A DNA stretch of 64,000 nucleotides from Paenibacillaceae bacterium. GTDB lineage: Bacteria; Bacillota; Bacilli; Paenibacillales; CANHGK01. Of the stretch, positions 18,442 to 27,704 are shown piece by piece (positions within the stretch are counted from its first letter, which is position 1; each line of letters opens with the position of its first letter). The stretch spans positions 151,448 to 215,447 of the forward strand of contig CANHGK010000002.1 of the NCBI GenBank assembly GCA_947460235.1. The letters run 5' to 3'. The notes under the pieces are model-generated. The model was given only the letters and a program-made list of their open reading frames with translations, did not search any database and was not told the origin of the DNA. Made by a program: the position numbers and the translations under genes.

Positions 18442-20997
18442 ATGAAACGTATCATACTAACTGCTATTACTGCCCTGATGTTTAATGTTTTTAATACATA
18501 TGGCTTTGCACATGAAGAAGATGAGACGGCGTTGCAATTAATAAGTATCAATGCACTCTCTGCAGGTGTTACCGAAAAAATGTATCGCTATCGGCCAGAT
18601 GACATGAAACCAAATGAAACAGTACCGGTACATGTGATTGAAGCTAATTTGAACGATGCGAACACAAAAGTAAAATTACTACTAGGTAAAAATAATCAAA
18701 TGCCAATTAAACAAACGGTGAATTCAATGATAATTGGGTCCAATACCGTTGCAGCAGTTAATGGCGATTATTTTAACCCCAAAGGCGACGGTGCTGCCAT
18801 TGGAGCACAGGTCCAAGATGGCAAAATGATAAGTTCGCCGTCACAACTTCTCGGCATGTACGCGTTTGGAGTAACCAAATCAAAACATGCGTTTATTGGA
18901 CAATATGGATATAGTGGAACGATATTTGCGGCGGATGGTGAATCATTTCCGGTAAGCGGGAAAAATAAAGTGCCATACTGGACTGAACCTGCCAAAACGC
19001 ATTCGCATACCGACACGATTCAATTGTATACATCGGATTGGAATTCGGTACAACGGGGAAATGATGGGGTCTCCAATCCCTGTGAGGCATGGGTCGAGAA
19101 AGGTTCCGTTCAAAAAGTAGCATGCACAGTCATTCAGCAAATCCCGACACAAGACGGGTTTATACTGCGTACATCGGGGGAAGCAGCGAAATGGTTGAAA
19201 TTACATATTCATGAAGGTGACAATATTCAATTGACCGAGCAACTCGTGCCGCTTCAACCGCCGGATACACCACCTGCAGAAGAAATCGATACGTTAATAA
19301 GCGGACATACGTTACTCCTCAAAAATGGGCAAGCACTATCATTTACGCGCGATGTATCTTCGATTGGCGGATCACGTGCCCGAACCGTTGTTGGGATGAA
19401 TGCAACAAAGGATATGGTGTATTTGGTTGTCGTTTCAGGAAATGATAATCAAAAAGGCTTGTCGATGCACGGGTTGCAGGGGTTGTTACCACATTTAGGG
19501 TTAACAGATGCAATTAATTTGGATGGTGGGAGTTCTACGCAATTGATTGTTCGACCATTAGGGGAAACGGCGACAATTTTACGAAATGAACCGGAATATG
19601 ATCGGCCGCGCGCAGTCGTAAATGGACTTTCATTTTTGAATGTATCACCTGACGGTACGAAAATTACACTTCGGGAAATGCCACCGTTTCAATGGATTGG
19701 TGAAACGCTGAAATTGCAACAACCTGCATATGACGATTATTTCAATCCAATTGATACCACCAAAAATGGACATTGGATTCAAAGTGATCAATTTTTATCG
19801 AAACTAACGTCTAGCGAGTGGACTCCGCAACAGTCTGGGGAAACGTTCATCACCTGGAGAGCAGATCAACCTGACCTACTAAATAAAGGACTTGTACTAA
19901 ATACGATCGGTTTTGATCATTTGACTCAAATGCGAATAGAAGTAACGATTGATGATCAAGTCCCTGTAAAGATCGGTAATCTATTCGAACCACATTTATT
20001 TGGGGTGACAGACACACAAGTTGAGCGGGAAATTCCGCTCACGTTGTCGAAATGGTCTTGTGAAGGCGTAACGCTGAAGTCAGATGAGACCGGAAAATTG
20101 ATCGTGGATCAAATTTCAAATCAAATGATGAGTTGCGATTTTGATTATGACGGATTTTCCGTAAGATGGGCACATCCAACGGAACAAAGCGTCTCGGCCA
20201 TTAATTGGACAAAATCTGCCGACCGTAAACTTTTCGCGGGAAGTTGGACGACACCTAAGAAGAAAATAAAGACAACAATAAAAGCTGCTACGATCAAAAG
20301 TCCAGATGCATCGAAACAAACGGTGCTTCAATTAACTGCAAATGCATCAGGTGTGAGTGGCACGTGGAATTTGCAATGGCCAAAACTCAAATCGCCAAAG
20401 GGAATGTCTTTTACAATTCCCACAATGGTTCAATATTCATATCAAAACCAAGATAAATGGATCACGAAATCATTATCTGTAAAAGAAGTTTCTGAATTAA
20501 AAAAGGGTCCTTCGGAAAAATTGGAAATCAGTTCGATTCCAAAAAAACAAAAACAAGTGCGTGTGAACATTGGTAATATTATATGGAGCGGATTTTCACC
20601 GATTAGTGAAACAGCTGCATTCAAGCAAACACTATCCGTCGGAAAAAAAGTGTCGGACATGGTGCGGCTTTGGGATGGCAAGTTGTTTGTAGATTTCAAT
20701 GCGATAGCCATTGATTCGAGTGTGAATATTTTCCTCGACGCGCCGATGAAACGGATTCGGTGGGTATGGCCAACGCATACGGTTGATTGGTGGATTGATC
20801 GTAACGTGGTCATTCGAGATGGAAATAAGGAATATGTAAAAACCGTGCCGTTGGTGTGGAAAGGTTCTGGAACATCATCACGGCCGTTTATTGCGGCATC
20901 AGATTTAGTAAATGTTTTTGGGTATCAATTCGATTGGCAGAAAAAAAAGAATCAATTCATTTTGGAACGATTGCAAGGATTCGGCAATGGGGGGTAA
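18442..20997 (+). CDS. Exported phosphodiester glycosidase (NAGPA/DUF2233)-like protein
   Basis: Predicted 851 residues with a signal peptide (MKRIILTAITALMF..., cleavage near GFAHE). Residues about 60-400 form a NAGPA-type domain (exopolysaccharide biosynthesis / phosphodiester glycosidase family): AAVNGDYFNPKGDGAAIG near residue 107, SRARTVVGM near 312, and the diagnostic INLDGGSSTQ near 358. The middle is beta-rich and unassigned. The last 120 residues resemble the copper-amine-oxidase N-terminal-like domain often used in Firmicutes as a cell-wall module (VDFNAIAIDSS, RPFIAASDLVNVFGYQF). It likely acts on phosphodiester-linked sugars in the envelope; substrate unknown. GGGGG precedes the ATG, and the gene stands alone after the metK terminator. 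Confidence 0.85.
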   Translation: MKRIILTAITALMFNVFNTYGFAHEEDETALQLISINALSAGVTEKMYRYRPDDMKPNETVPVHVIEANLNDANTKVKLLLGKNNQMPIKQTVNSMIIGSNTVAAVNGDYFNPKGDGAAIGAQVQDGKMISSPSQLLGMYAFGVTKSKHAFIGQYGYSGTIFAADGESFPVSGKNKVPYWTEPAKTHSHTDTIQLYTSDWNSVQRGNDGVSNPCEAWVEKGSVQKVACTVIQQIPTQDGFILRTSGEAAKWLKLHIHEGDNIQLTEQLVPLQPPDTPPAEEIDTLISGHTLLLKNGQALSFTRDVSSIGGSRARTVVGMNATKDMVYLVVVSGNDNQKGLSMHGLQGLLPHLGLTDAINLDGGSSTQLIVRPLGETATILRNEPEYDRPRAVVNGLSFLNVSPDGTKITLREMPPFQWIGETLKLQQPAYDDYFNPIDTTKNGHWIQSDQFLSKLTSSEWTPQQSGETFITWRADQPDLLNKGLVLNTIGFDHLTQMRIEVTIDDQVPVKIGNLFEPHLFGVTDTQVEREIPLTLSKWSCEGVTLKSDETGKLIVDQISNQMMSCDFDYDGFSVRWAHPTEQSVSAINWTKSADRKLFAGSWTTPKKKIKTTIKAATIKSPDASKQTVLQLTANASGVSGTWNLQWPKLKSPKGMSFTIPTMVQYSYQNQDKWITKSLSVKEVSELKKGPSEKLEISSIPKKQKQVRVNIGNIIWSGFSPISETAAFKQTLSVGKKVSDMVRLWDGKLFVDFNAIAIDSSVNIFLDAPMKRIRWVWPTHTVDWWIDRNVVIRDGNKEYVKTVPLVWKGSGTSSRPFIAASDLVNVFGYQFDWQKKKNQFILERLQGFGNGG

Positions 20998-21032
20998 AAT
21001 AAACCCATGCCAATGAACGGCGGTGAATCGAT

Positions 21033-22685
21033 ATGTTAGCATTTTTGCAATGGCCTTTACTTGATGCAGCAGATTTGGGCGCACTAGTACTTTATTTAAT
21101 TATGCACGTCATTATCGATATTTATCGCATTCGCCTCCAAAAAACAACGGTCACATTAGCGATGTCTGTGATGATTGCGGTTTTAGTTCAATATGGAGTT
21201 TTGTCAGCGCTCATTTTGAGTTTATTTTCAATGGCGATTGGAGCGGCACTTACACAAGTGCGATTATGGCGGATTTGGATGATTAATGCGAGCATGATTA
21301 CAATCAGCACGATTTCTGCAGGAATTGTCTATACTTGGTTGGATGGTCCAGTGGGGAATCAGGGAATTACGAAATGGGGCATTTTCACTGCGTTTATTTT
21401 TTCCTTGGTCGTACTTGTTGTGAATCATACAATTTTATTACTTGTTCAGCAAAATCAAAAAATGCGCAAATCCTTCTGGTGGGTTACGCTTGAATTTGCT
21501 TGGGATGCAGGGGCAAATATCGCTTCTTTACCACTTGGAATGCTCCTCTATCAAACCCATTTAAAGTTTCTGTGGTATGGTCTAGGATTGTTCGTGATGC
21601 CGCTCATTGCCGTATCTGCGATGTTTCAGTTGTACAGTCAAACGTATCACGAAAATCGGCGACTACAACGTTTATATCAAACCTTAGCTGCGATGGCCAC
21701 CGAGGTGCGTGTCGATCGATTTATGCGGTTACTACGCAAGGCATTAGTTGATGTATTGGAGATGCGGCGTTTTCAAGTGTTAGAGTGGAATTCCGAGCGC
21801 CAAACATTGGTTGATTTAGAAACAAATGAGGACGTTGATCAACCGCGATGGATACAATTACTGATCAATGAACCTGCAACTAAATTATACATCCAGCGTT
21901 GGCCAGATGATGAAGAGTGGTTTAGCGTGGACGCGCATGAACGTGAACGCGCGATGGTCATTCCACTGCGTCAGCCAACGGCATCGGGACCAGCGATTTC
22001 GCTTCACGGAGAACAACCATTAGGAACGCTCGTTGTTTACACCATGAGCGGAGAATACGGTCCTGCCAAAAGCGAAGAAGAATTGCTATTTACCGTCGCC
22101 CAACAGGTGACGACGTCCATTCGATTTATACGGAAATTACAATCCAGAGAACGTCGCTCCAAGACAGATGACTTGACTGGTCTTTCAAATTTGCGCTCCT
22201 TTCAAGAAATGCTCAATGAGCAGGTTGAAATTAGCGAATCAACGATGAAAGATTTAAGTTTAATTTTGATGGATATCGACCATTTCAAGCAAGTAAATGA
22301 TGTTCACGGACATCTCGTCGGGAATCAGATTTTACAACAAATCGCAGCCCTGCTTAAAGAAATCGTCACACAACAGGATTGGGTATGTCGATATGGTGGG
22401 GAAGAGTTTGCGGTGATTTTACCAGCCCACGGTTCAGAAAAAGCAAGGTTTGTCGCGGAACAAATTCGTGAACGAATTGAACAAAATGATTTTAAGATTA
22501 GTGGAAGTATATCCGAAAAGCCTACGGATGTCCTAAAGATTACTGTGAGTGTAGGCGTGGCAACGTTCCCGACCTTTGCCAAATCATCTGTTGAACTCAT
22601 TCGTCTCGCTGATCGTGCAATGTATATCGGTGCAAAGCGTGCCGGACGAAATCGAGTTTCTGTATTTGGTGTAAATCCATTATAA
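21033..22685 (+). CDS. Membrane diguanylate cyclase (GGDEF)
   Basis: A 550-residue protein. About six membrane helices fill residues 5-200. They are followed by a GAF-like sensory segment (about 215-365) and a GGDEF domain from KTDDLTGLSNLRSF (about residue 380) to the C terminus. The active-site loop is an intact GGEEF near residue 455, and the metal-binding DIDHFKQVND is present, so it should make cyclic di-GMP. The inhibitory I-site RxxD is not kept: the equivalent residues read TQQD. GGTG precedes the ATG. It lies between the NAGPA gene and comFA, and a hairpin follows the stop. The input signal is unknown. Confidence 0.93.
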   Translation: MLAFLQWPLLDAADLGALVLYLIMHVIIDIYRIRLQKTTVTLAMSVMIAVLVQYGVLSALILSLFSMAIGAALTQVRLWRIWMINASMITISTISAGIVYTWLDGPVGNQGITKWGIFTAFIFSLVVLVVNHTILLLVQQNQKMRKSFWWVTLEFAWDAGANIASLPLGMLLYQTHLKFLWYGLGLFVMPLIAVSAMFQLYSQTYHENRRLQRLYQTLAAMATEVRVDRFMRLLRKALVDVLEMRRFQVLEWNSERQTLVDLETNEDVDQPRWIQLLINEPATKLYIQRWPDDEEWFSVDAHERERAMVIPLRQPTASGPAISLHGEQPLGTLVVYTMSGEYGPAKSEEELLFTVAQQVTTSIRFIRKLQSRERRSKTDDLTGLSNLRSFQEMLNEQVEISESTMKDLSLILMDIDHFKQVNDVHGHLVGNQILQQIAALLKEIVTQQDWVCRYGGEEFAVILPAHGSEKARFVAEQIRERIEQNDFKISGSISEKPTDVLKITVSVGVATFPTFAKSSVELIRLADRAMYIGAKRAGRNRVSVFGVNPL

Positions 22686-22693
22686 AAATAGAT

Positions 22694-22732
22694 GCGGTTG
22701 TCTTGTCTTCGTAAAAGGCAGCCGCTTCAATT
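22694..22732 (+). terminator. Hairpin between GGDEF gene and comFA, probable terminator
   Basis: GCGGTTGTCTT (22694-22704) pairs with AAGGCAGCCGC (22715-22725), 11 bp with two G-T wobbles, 10-base loop. The following T-run is weak (TTCAATT). It would disrupt translation of any comFA start upstream of it. Confidence 0.5.
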
Positions 22733-22772
22733 GCTTATCCCCCACAATCCCCTCACTTTGGAGTTAGCGCTT

Positions 22773-24194
22773 ATGAATCCACTTAATAATTGGTTACCAA
22801 TCTTACAAACTTGGCGCGGCCGACAATTTGCGCCGTCCGAATGGGAAGCGGCCGTTTTGTGTGTTTCTGCAAATGAATCCATCGACCCCAAATTACTCGC
22901 AGAACAACTCCTTCAGCATAATTATATAAGCCGACAAGATGGCGTTATCCAAATCGTTAGACGCACTTGGTACGGAAAGAAAAGAATAGATTATCGCTGC
23001 AATCGCTGCGGTAACGAATATCAGCAATATTTTCAAACAACTCCTTGCGCTTCATGTAATTCTCCTCATTGTATATATTGCGAACATTGCTTACAGATGG
23101 GCCGCACAAAGCAATGCACTCCGTTACTCATGATTTCTCAAAAAAATGTTCCGCCAATGCCGAATGAACACAATCTACTACCATTTCCCAATGTACTGTT
23201 AACGCCGAACCAGCAAGCAGGTGCAAATTTTATATTTGACCATATTCAAACTGGCGGCGAATGCTTGCTTTGGGCAGTGACAGGAGCCGGAAAAACAGAG
23301 ATGCTCTTTCCGTTAATTCACCGCATGCTCTGTGAAGCAAAATCGTTACTGATTGCAACGCCGCGCAAAGATGTTGTGATTGAATTGGGGCCCCGACTGC
23401 GAAAAGCCTTTGGGAGCGACAAAATTGTAGAACTATATGGTGGGTGCCAAGATCCGTGGGCTGGTGCGCCAATCACACTGGCAACAACACATCAACTCAT
23501 TCGTTTTCGAGAGGCATTTGATGTCGTCATTGTCGATGAATGCGATGCGTTTCCATATAAAGATAACGAGACATTACAACGACTCGTGCGAAGGTCTCTG
23601 GTTGAAAAGGGGCTAATCGTCTGGTTAACCGCTACTCCGCCAAAAGAGCTCATCAAAAAACAAAAAGCGATATTTCAAGTAACCTCGCGTTTCCACGGAT
23701 TCCTAATGCCAATACCCAAGCGGTTAGCGAATTCGAACAAGTCAGTCTCTCAACATGTTTTGGATATCCTATCAAAAAGTATTGCAAGAGGAGCATGTGT
23801 GTTCTTTTTTGTTCCAGAAGTAAAGATGGTTACTCACGTTATGCAAATTCTTCGCGATGCACTCGGACAAATTGATAAAATTGATGGGACATTTGCAGCC
23901 GATCCGAAGCGATCAGAAAAAATTCAACGCTTTCGCGATCGTTCGATTCGGATCTTAGTGACGACATCGATCTTAGAAAGAGGAATCACGTTGCCGATGG
24001 CAGATGTCGTCATATGGCATGCCGATCATCGATTGTTTGATGAAGCTTCGCTCGTGCAAATGGCTGGACGTGCGGGACGATCGGTAGAAGATGCACAGCA
24101 AGCCTCGGTTTGGTTCGTAAGTGAAACATTTACAGATGCGCAGCGCGGCGCCATCAGGCAATTGAAAGCGATGAATAGCGTGACAAGCGCCTAA
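22773..24194 (+). CDS. comFA: Competence helicase ComFA
   Basis: A 473-residue DEAD-box-like ATPase that by family helps pull single-stranded DNA into the cell during transformation. A four-cysteine zinc-finger region (CNRC...CASC...CIYC...C, residues about 75-115) precedes the helicase core: Walker A AVTGAGKTE (about 168), DEXD-type VDECDAF (about 256), the TATPP motif (near 288) and the QMAGRAGRS motif near the end. The ATG at 22773 has GGAG nine bases upstream. An in-frame ATG at 22692 is rejected because it would place the hairpin at 22694-22725 inside the coding region. ComFB does not follow. Confidence 0.95.
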   Translation: MNPLNNWLPILQTWRGRQFAPSEWEAAVLCVSANESIDPKLLAEQLLQHNYISRQDGVIQIVRRTWYGKKRIDYRCNRCGNEYQQYFQTTPCASCNSPHCIYCEHCLQMGRTKQCTPLLMISQKNVPPMPNEHNLLPFPNVLLTPNQQAGANFIFDHIQTGGECLLWAVTGAGKTEMLFPLIHRMLCEAKSLLIATPRKDVVIELGPRLRKAFGSDKIVELYGGCQDPWAGAPITLATTHQLIRFREAFDVVIVDECDAFPYKDNETLQRLVRRSLVEKGLIVWLTATPPKELIKKQKAIFQVTSRFHGFLMPIPKRLANSNKSVSQHVLDILSKSIARGACVFFFVPEVKMVTHVMQILRDALGQIDKIDGTFAADPKRSEKIQRFRDRSIRILVTTSILERGITLPMADVVIWHADHRLFDEASLVQMAGRAGRSVEDAQQASVWFVSETFTDAQRGAIRQLKAMNSVTSA

Positions 24195-24234
24195 AAAATA
24201 CGGTAAATTATCATAGAGAGGTGATCGAATACAT

Positions 24235-25050
24235 ATGCGCAGACATCGGTATCAATTTGATTTGGCTAATTTATTGTCGTTGTTTCGGCCCTTGTATCCC
24301 GAATGTGTACTTTGTCGACGCAGGCGTAAGCCTACCGAGGACGGCACGTGCTGTTTTGTATGTGCGGACAAAGTTCCTTATATTAAGCGAGTTGTTTGTG
24401 CCCATTGTGGGCGCGCGGATTTTTGCCATGATTGTGATCGTTTGTTAGCGGATCATCGTAATCCACCCGCATTAGCGTTTCATCGTAGCGCTGCACGTTA
24501 TGATTCATTCTTGAAATTTGTAATTGCTCAATACAAATATCGCGGACATGAACGATTGCGAAACCTCTTAAAAGATATTTTGAAACATGGTTTTGAATTA
24601 CTCCAGAACCAATTGGCAGTTCAAGAAGATCGATACACCGAAACGTTTGACATGATTACATTTGTGCCGATCAGTGGCCCCCGTGCTCATGAACGCGGAT
24701 TCAATCAGGCAGAGCAACTTGCAGAAGAATTAAGTGAAGTAACCGGGCTCCCGGTCATGTCTCTTTTGCGAAGAGAGAAACATGCTCCGAAGCAGAGTCA
24801 ACAAACGAGAATCGGTCGCTTAAAGGTTTCACATCAAGTTTTTGCATTTGATGAAGAGGTTTGGGCGAAAATGGTATCTGAGCAGCAGGAAAACAATCAG
24901 GTTGCACGAATGTTAACATTGGATCGTCCGCTTCGAATCATCATTGTCGACGATGTATATACAACAGGAACGACACTCGAGGCATGTGCTGGTGTGCTAA
25001 AAACGCGTTTGGGCAGTCATGTATATGGATTAACGCTTGCTAGGGCGTGA
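24235..25050 (+). CDS. comFC: ComFC-type phosphoribosyltransferase-like competence protein
   Basis: A 271-residue protein. The family partners with ComFA in natural transformation. The N terminus carries Cys pairs of a zinc ribbon (CVLCRRRR, CCFVC, CAHCGR, CHDC). The C terminus is a PRTase fold with VPISGPRAHERGFNQAE (about residues 143-159) and the PRPP-binding VDDVYTTGTTLEA (about 238-250). About 30 residues longer than the B. subtilis protein. AGAGGTG lies upstream of the ATG. In B. subtilis comFB stands between comFA and comFC; here it is missing. Confidence 0.95.
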   Translation: MRRHRYQFDLANLLSLFRPLYPECVLCRRRRKPTEDGTCCFVCADKVPYIKRVVCAHCGRADFCHDCDRLLADHRNPPALAFHRSAARYDSFLKFVIAQYKYRGHERLRNLLKDILKHGFELLQNQLAVQEDRYTETFDMITFVPISGPRAHERGFNQAEQLAEELSEVTGLPVMSLLRREKHAPKQSQQTRIGRLKVSHQVFAFDEEVWAKMVSEQQENNQVARMLTLDRPLRIIIVDDVYTTGTTLEACAGVLKTRLGSHVYGLTLARA

Positions 25051-25166
25051 ACATTAAACATTTTTACGTTTTCAAACAAAAGCAAATCGGTTAAACTGAG
25101 TTTATTCAACCCCAAAAATGTCAAAACTTTTTTATTCGATTTTATTAATAAATTTGAAATTCACTC

Positions 25167-25193
25167 TAAACTAATTCACGCACGTACCGATAT
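25167..25193 (+). promoter_or_regulatory. Sigma-D promoter of the flgM operon
   Basis: TAAA (25167-25170), exactly 15 bases, ACCGATAT (25186-25193): one mismatch to the sigma-28 consensus TAAA-N15-GCCGATAT. It lies 51 bases before flgM and should drive flgM-flgN-flgK-flgL-yviE-fliW-csrA. Confidence 0.85.
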
Positions 25194-25244
25194 ATTTAAT
25201 ACAGAGTACGGACAGCGTGTTCCAAATGAAACGAGGTGGTCATT

Positions 25245-25511
25245 ATGCGGATCGATGATGTGAATCGTGCTGGAGGCATTCAGCCAACGAAAAAAACGAA
25301 CCCATATAAAACAGAAAACAACGAAGTAAGACGTAGTTCGAGCCGTGACGAAGTACAAATTTCAAGCGAAGCACAAGCTTTAATGAACGCTCAATCACAA
25401 GGCGTTGGTGCGACGGATGAGCGTTTGGCTGAATTAAAAAAGGCAGTCATGAACGGAACTTATCAGGTAGATGCTCAACAATTGGCTGAGAAAATCTTGC
25501 CTTTCCTATAA
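25245..25511 (+). CDS. flgM: Anti-sigma-28 factor FlgM
   Basis: An 88-residue cytosolic protein that binds sigma-D until the hook is complete. The C-terminal half has the expected pattern DEVQISSEAQALM and DERLAELKKAVMNGTY, ending QQLAEKILPFL, which forms the sigma-binding helices. The ATG at 25245 follows GAGGTGG; an in-frame GTG at 25236 is part of that ribosome-binding site. First gene of the operon behind a near-perfect sigma-D promoter, so it is negatively autoregulated. YvyF, which precedes flgM in B. subtilis, is absent. Confidence 0.95.
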   Translation: MRIDDVNRAGGIQPTKKTNPYKTENNEVRRSSSRDEVQISSEAQALMNAQSQGVGATDERLAELKKAVMNGTYQVDAQQLAEKILPFL

Positions 25512-25562
25512 GTTAATGTTTGCTTGAACGAATTTGCAATTTGACAAGACAGGTGATGGATA

Positions 25563-26063
25563 ATGCCGATTCATGATTTAATCAATTGTATTAATCGGAT
25601 GATCTTGATTCATGAGAAGCTTTTTGAACTGTCAACAATAAAAAAACAACTCATCATTCAGAATAAAGTTGATGAGTTATCAAAAATGCTGATCCAGGAA
25701 GCGCGTTGTATGCGTCTCGTCGAGGAAGAGGATAACCGACGAATTGATGCTATTACGCGCTTTCTTTTTGAAAAAGGCATCCAAATGCGTGGGAAAATGG
25801 CGGTTTCAGAGCTAGCTAAGCTAGTAAACGATCGAAACGACAAAGCGAAATTACTTCAAGAAGTTGAACGTTTGAATCAGGTTGTTAAGAAATTGAAGGA
25901 TATTAATGCGTTGAATCAATTGTTGATCCAACAGTCATTGCAGTTTATATCCTGTGGATTTGATTTGTTTTTAGGGGAACCAGCACAAGAAGCGACGTAT
26001 CGAAGACCGGCACCTTCAGCATATGATATACAACGCAAAGCAGTAATGGATCGTAGGTTTTAA
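25563..26063 (+). CDS. flgN: Flagellar export chaperone FlgN
   Basis: A 166-residue, almost entirely helical, charged protein with long coiled-coil segments. It matches FlgN (B. subtilis YvyG) in size and exact gene position between flgM and flgK. The family keeps the hook-filament junction proteins FlgK and FlgL export-competent. GGTGAT precedes the ATG; 15 bases separate it from flgK. Sequence motifs are weak in this family, so the call rests mostly on context. Confidence 0.88.
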   Translation: MPIHDLINCINRMILIHEKLFELSTIKKQLIIQNKVDELSKMLIQEARCMRLVEEEDNRRIDAITRFLFEKGIQMRGKMAVSELAKLVNDRNDKAKLLQEVERLNQVVKKLKDINALNQLLIQQSLQFISCGFDLFLGEPAQEATYRRPAPSAYDIQRKAVMDRRF

Positions 26064-26078
26064 GGAGGGGGAATCTTT

Positions 26079-27656
26079 ATGGGTTCAACATTTTTCGGAT
26101 TAGAGATTGCAAAGTCGAGTATTTTTACACAGCAGGCTGCACTGAATACGACTGGTCATAATATCGCAAATGCGAACACTAAAGGGTTCTCCCGTCAGCA
26201 AGTTAACATGGTGACCAATCGTCCTATGGAAGCAATAACGATGGTCCGAAGTGGGCAACCGGGTCAGATGGGTACTGGTGTACAGTTTGACCACATTAAA
26301 CGGATTCGCGAACAATTTCTTGACGACCAGTTTCGTAACGAGAATAAATTTTTTGGTGAATGGAATGTCCGAAAAGATACATTAGATAAAATTGAAACGG
26401 TTATTAATGAACCATCCGATAATGGATTAAGTAGTGTAATGGAAAATTTCTGGAATGGCTGGCAAGAACTTAGTAAAGAACCAGACAACTTGACCGCGCG
26501 TGAAGTAGTGCGCGAGCGCTCTCTGAGCTTGGCAGAATCTTTTAATTATACAGGAAAACAATTGAATGATTTGACATCTGACTTAACGAATGGTCTCGGT
26601 GTAAAAGTAACTGAAATTAATACGTTTACGAGTCAAATTGCAAGTTTGAATTCGGAGATTTATCGACTGGAAGGTTTGGGAAATGATGCGAACGATCTTC
26701 GCGATCAACGTGACATAATTATGGATGATCTATCCAAAGACTTAAACGTAACGGTTAAAGAAGATCAGTCCGGGTTTAATATTAAAATTGGTAATCTAGA
26801 TTTAGTTAAAGGCAGTGAGGTCAGTGCAAAATTCACGATGGATTCGCTAACTCAAATGTACAAGAATGGGGAAATTTCGTCTGGCGAAGTAAAAGGGCTC
26901 TTTTATTCACGAGACAATATTGTTGAAAATTATCGTACCCAGTTAAATGCAATGGTGAACACACTCGCTAATGGAGAAGCAAATGTAACGCTTCGGTCGG
27001 GCACGGTAATTCCAGAGGGTACTGTACTTAATGGAGTAACCTATAAAGGAACTGTTACGGAACGAACATTAGCGAATCCACTTGTTGTTAAAGTAAATGG
27101 TTTAAACGGGCTGCATGAATTAGGTTTTGGATTGAAACAACCGCTGGTATCTGGTATTCCTTTGTTCGAAACTAAGCCGGGTTTCACTGAATTAACTGCG
27201 ACAAGCATTCAGGTGAATTCATTAATCGTTGATGATGTTAGGAATATTTCATCTTCATCAAGAACGATCGATGATGGAACAGGTGAAAAAGTAATTCAAG
27301 GAAATGGTGATTTGTCGATTTTGATGTCTAATATGCGTTCGATATCTTTCAACTTCGATCCGGAAAATTCTCGGAAAAGTATTTTATCCGATGGAACAAT
27401 CGAGGAGTTTTATCGTTCCGTTGTCGGTCAATTTGGCGTTCAGTCGCAAGAAGCTACCCGACAAGCTGATAATCAAAACGTACTTGTTCAACAAGTAGAC
27501 AATCGAAGATCCTCTGTAAGTGGTGTTTCACTAGATGAAGAAATGGCGAATATGATTAAATATCAACATGCATATGAAGCCGCCGCACGTACATTAAATG
27601 CATTTGATCAAATGTTAGATAAAGTTATTAATAATATGGGAATGGTTGGCCGATAA
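26079..27656 (+). CDS. flgK: Hook-associated protein 1 (FlgK)
   Basis: A 525-residue secreted protein forming the first hook-filament junction. Both conserved ends are present: N-terminal GLEIAKSSIFTQQAALNTTG followed by HNIANANTKGFSRQQV, and C-terminal SLDEEMANMIKYQHAYEAAA with the LNAFDQMLDKVINNMG helix that packs into the filament core. AAGGAGGGGG lies upstream of the ATG. It is followed 48 bases later by flgL. Confidence 0.97.
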   Translation: MGSTFFGLEIAKSSIFTQQAALNTTGHNIANANTKGFSRQQVNMVTNRPMEAITMVRSGQPGQMGTGVQFDHIKRIREQFLDDQFRNENKFFGEWNVRKDTLDKIETVINEPSDNGLSSVMENFWNGWQELSKEPDNLTAREVVRERSLSLAESFNYTGKQLNDLTSDLTNGLGVKVTEINTFTSQIASLNSEIYRLEGLGNDANDLRDQRDIIMDDLSKDLNVTVKEDQSGFNIKIGNLDLVKGSEVSAKFTMDSLTQMYKNGEISSGEVKGLFYSRDNIVENYRTQLNAMVNTLANGEANVTLRSGTVIPEGTVLNGVTYKGTVTERTLANPLVVKVNGLNGLHELGFGLKQPLVSGIPLFETKPGFTELTATSIQVNSLIVDDVRNISSSSRTIDDGTGEKVIQGNGDLSILMSNMRSISFNFDPENSRKSILSDGTIEEFYRSVVGQFGVQSQEATRQADNQNVLVQQVDNRRSSVSGVSLDEEMANMIKYQHAYEAAARTLNAFDQMLDKVINNMGMVGR

Positions 27657-27704
27657 TTAAAGTATAGGTGTTTCGTATTTTTCGGTGTTAAGGGGGTTGG
27701 TTAA

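Noticed and set aside
22692..22772. Longer comFA start at 22692
   Set aside because: The extension spans an 11-bp hairpin and lacks a ribosome-binding site; the ATG at 22773 has GGAG at ideal distance.
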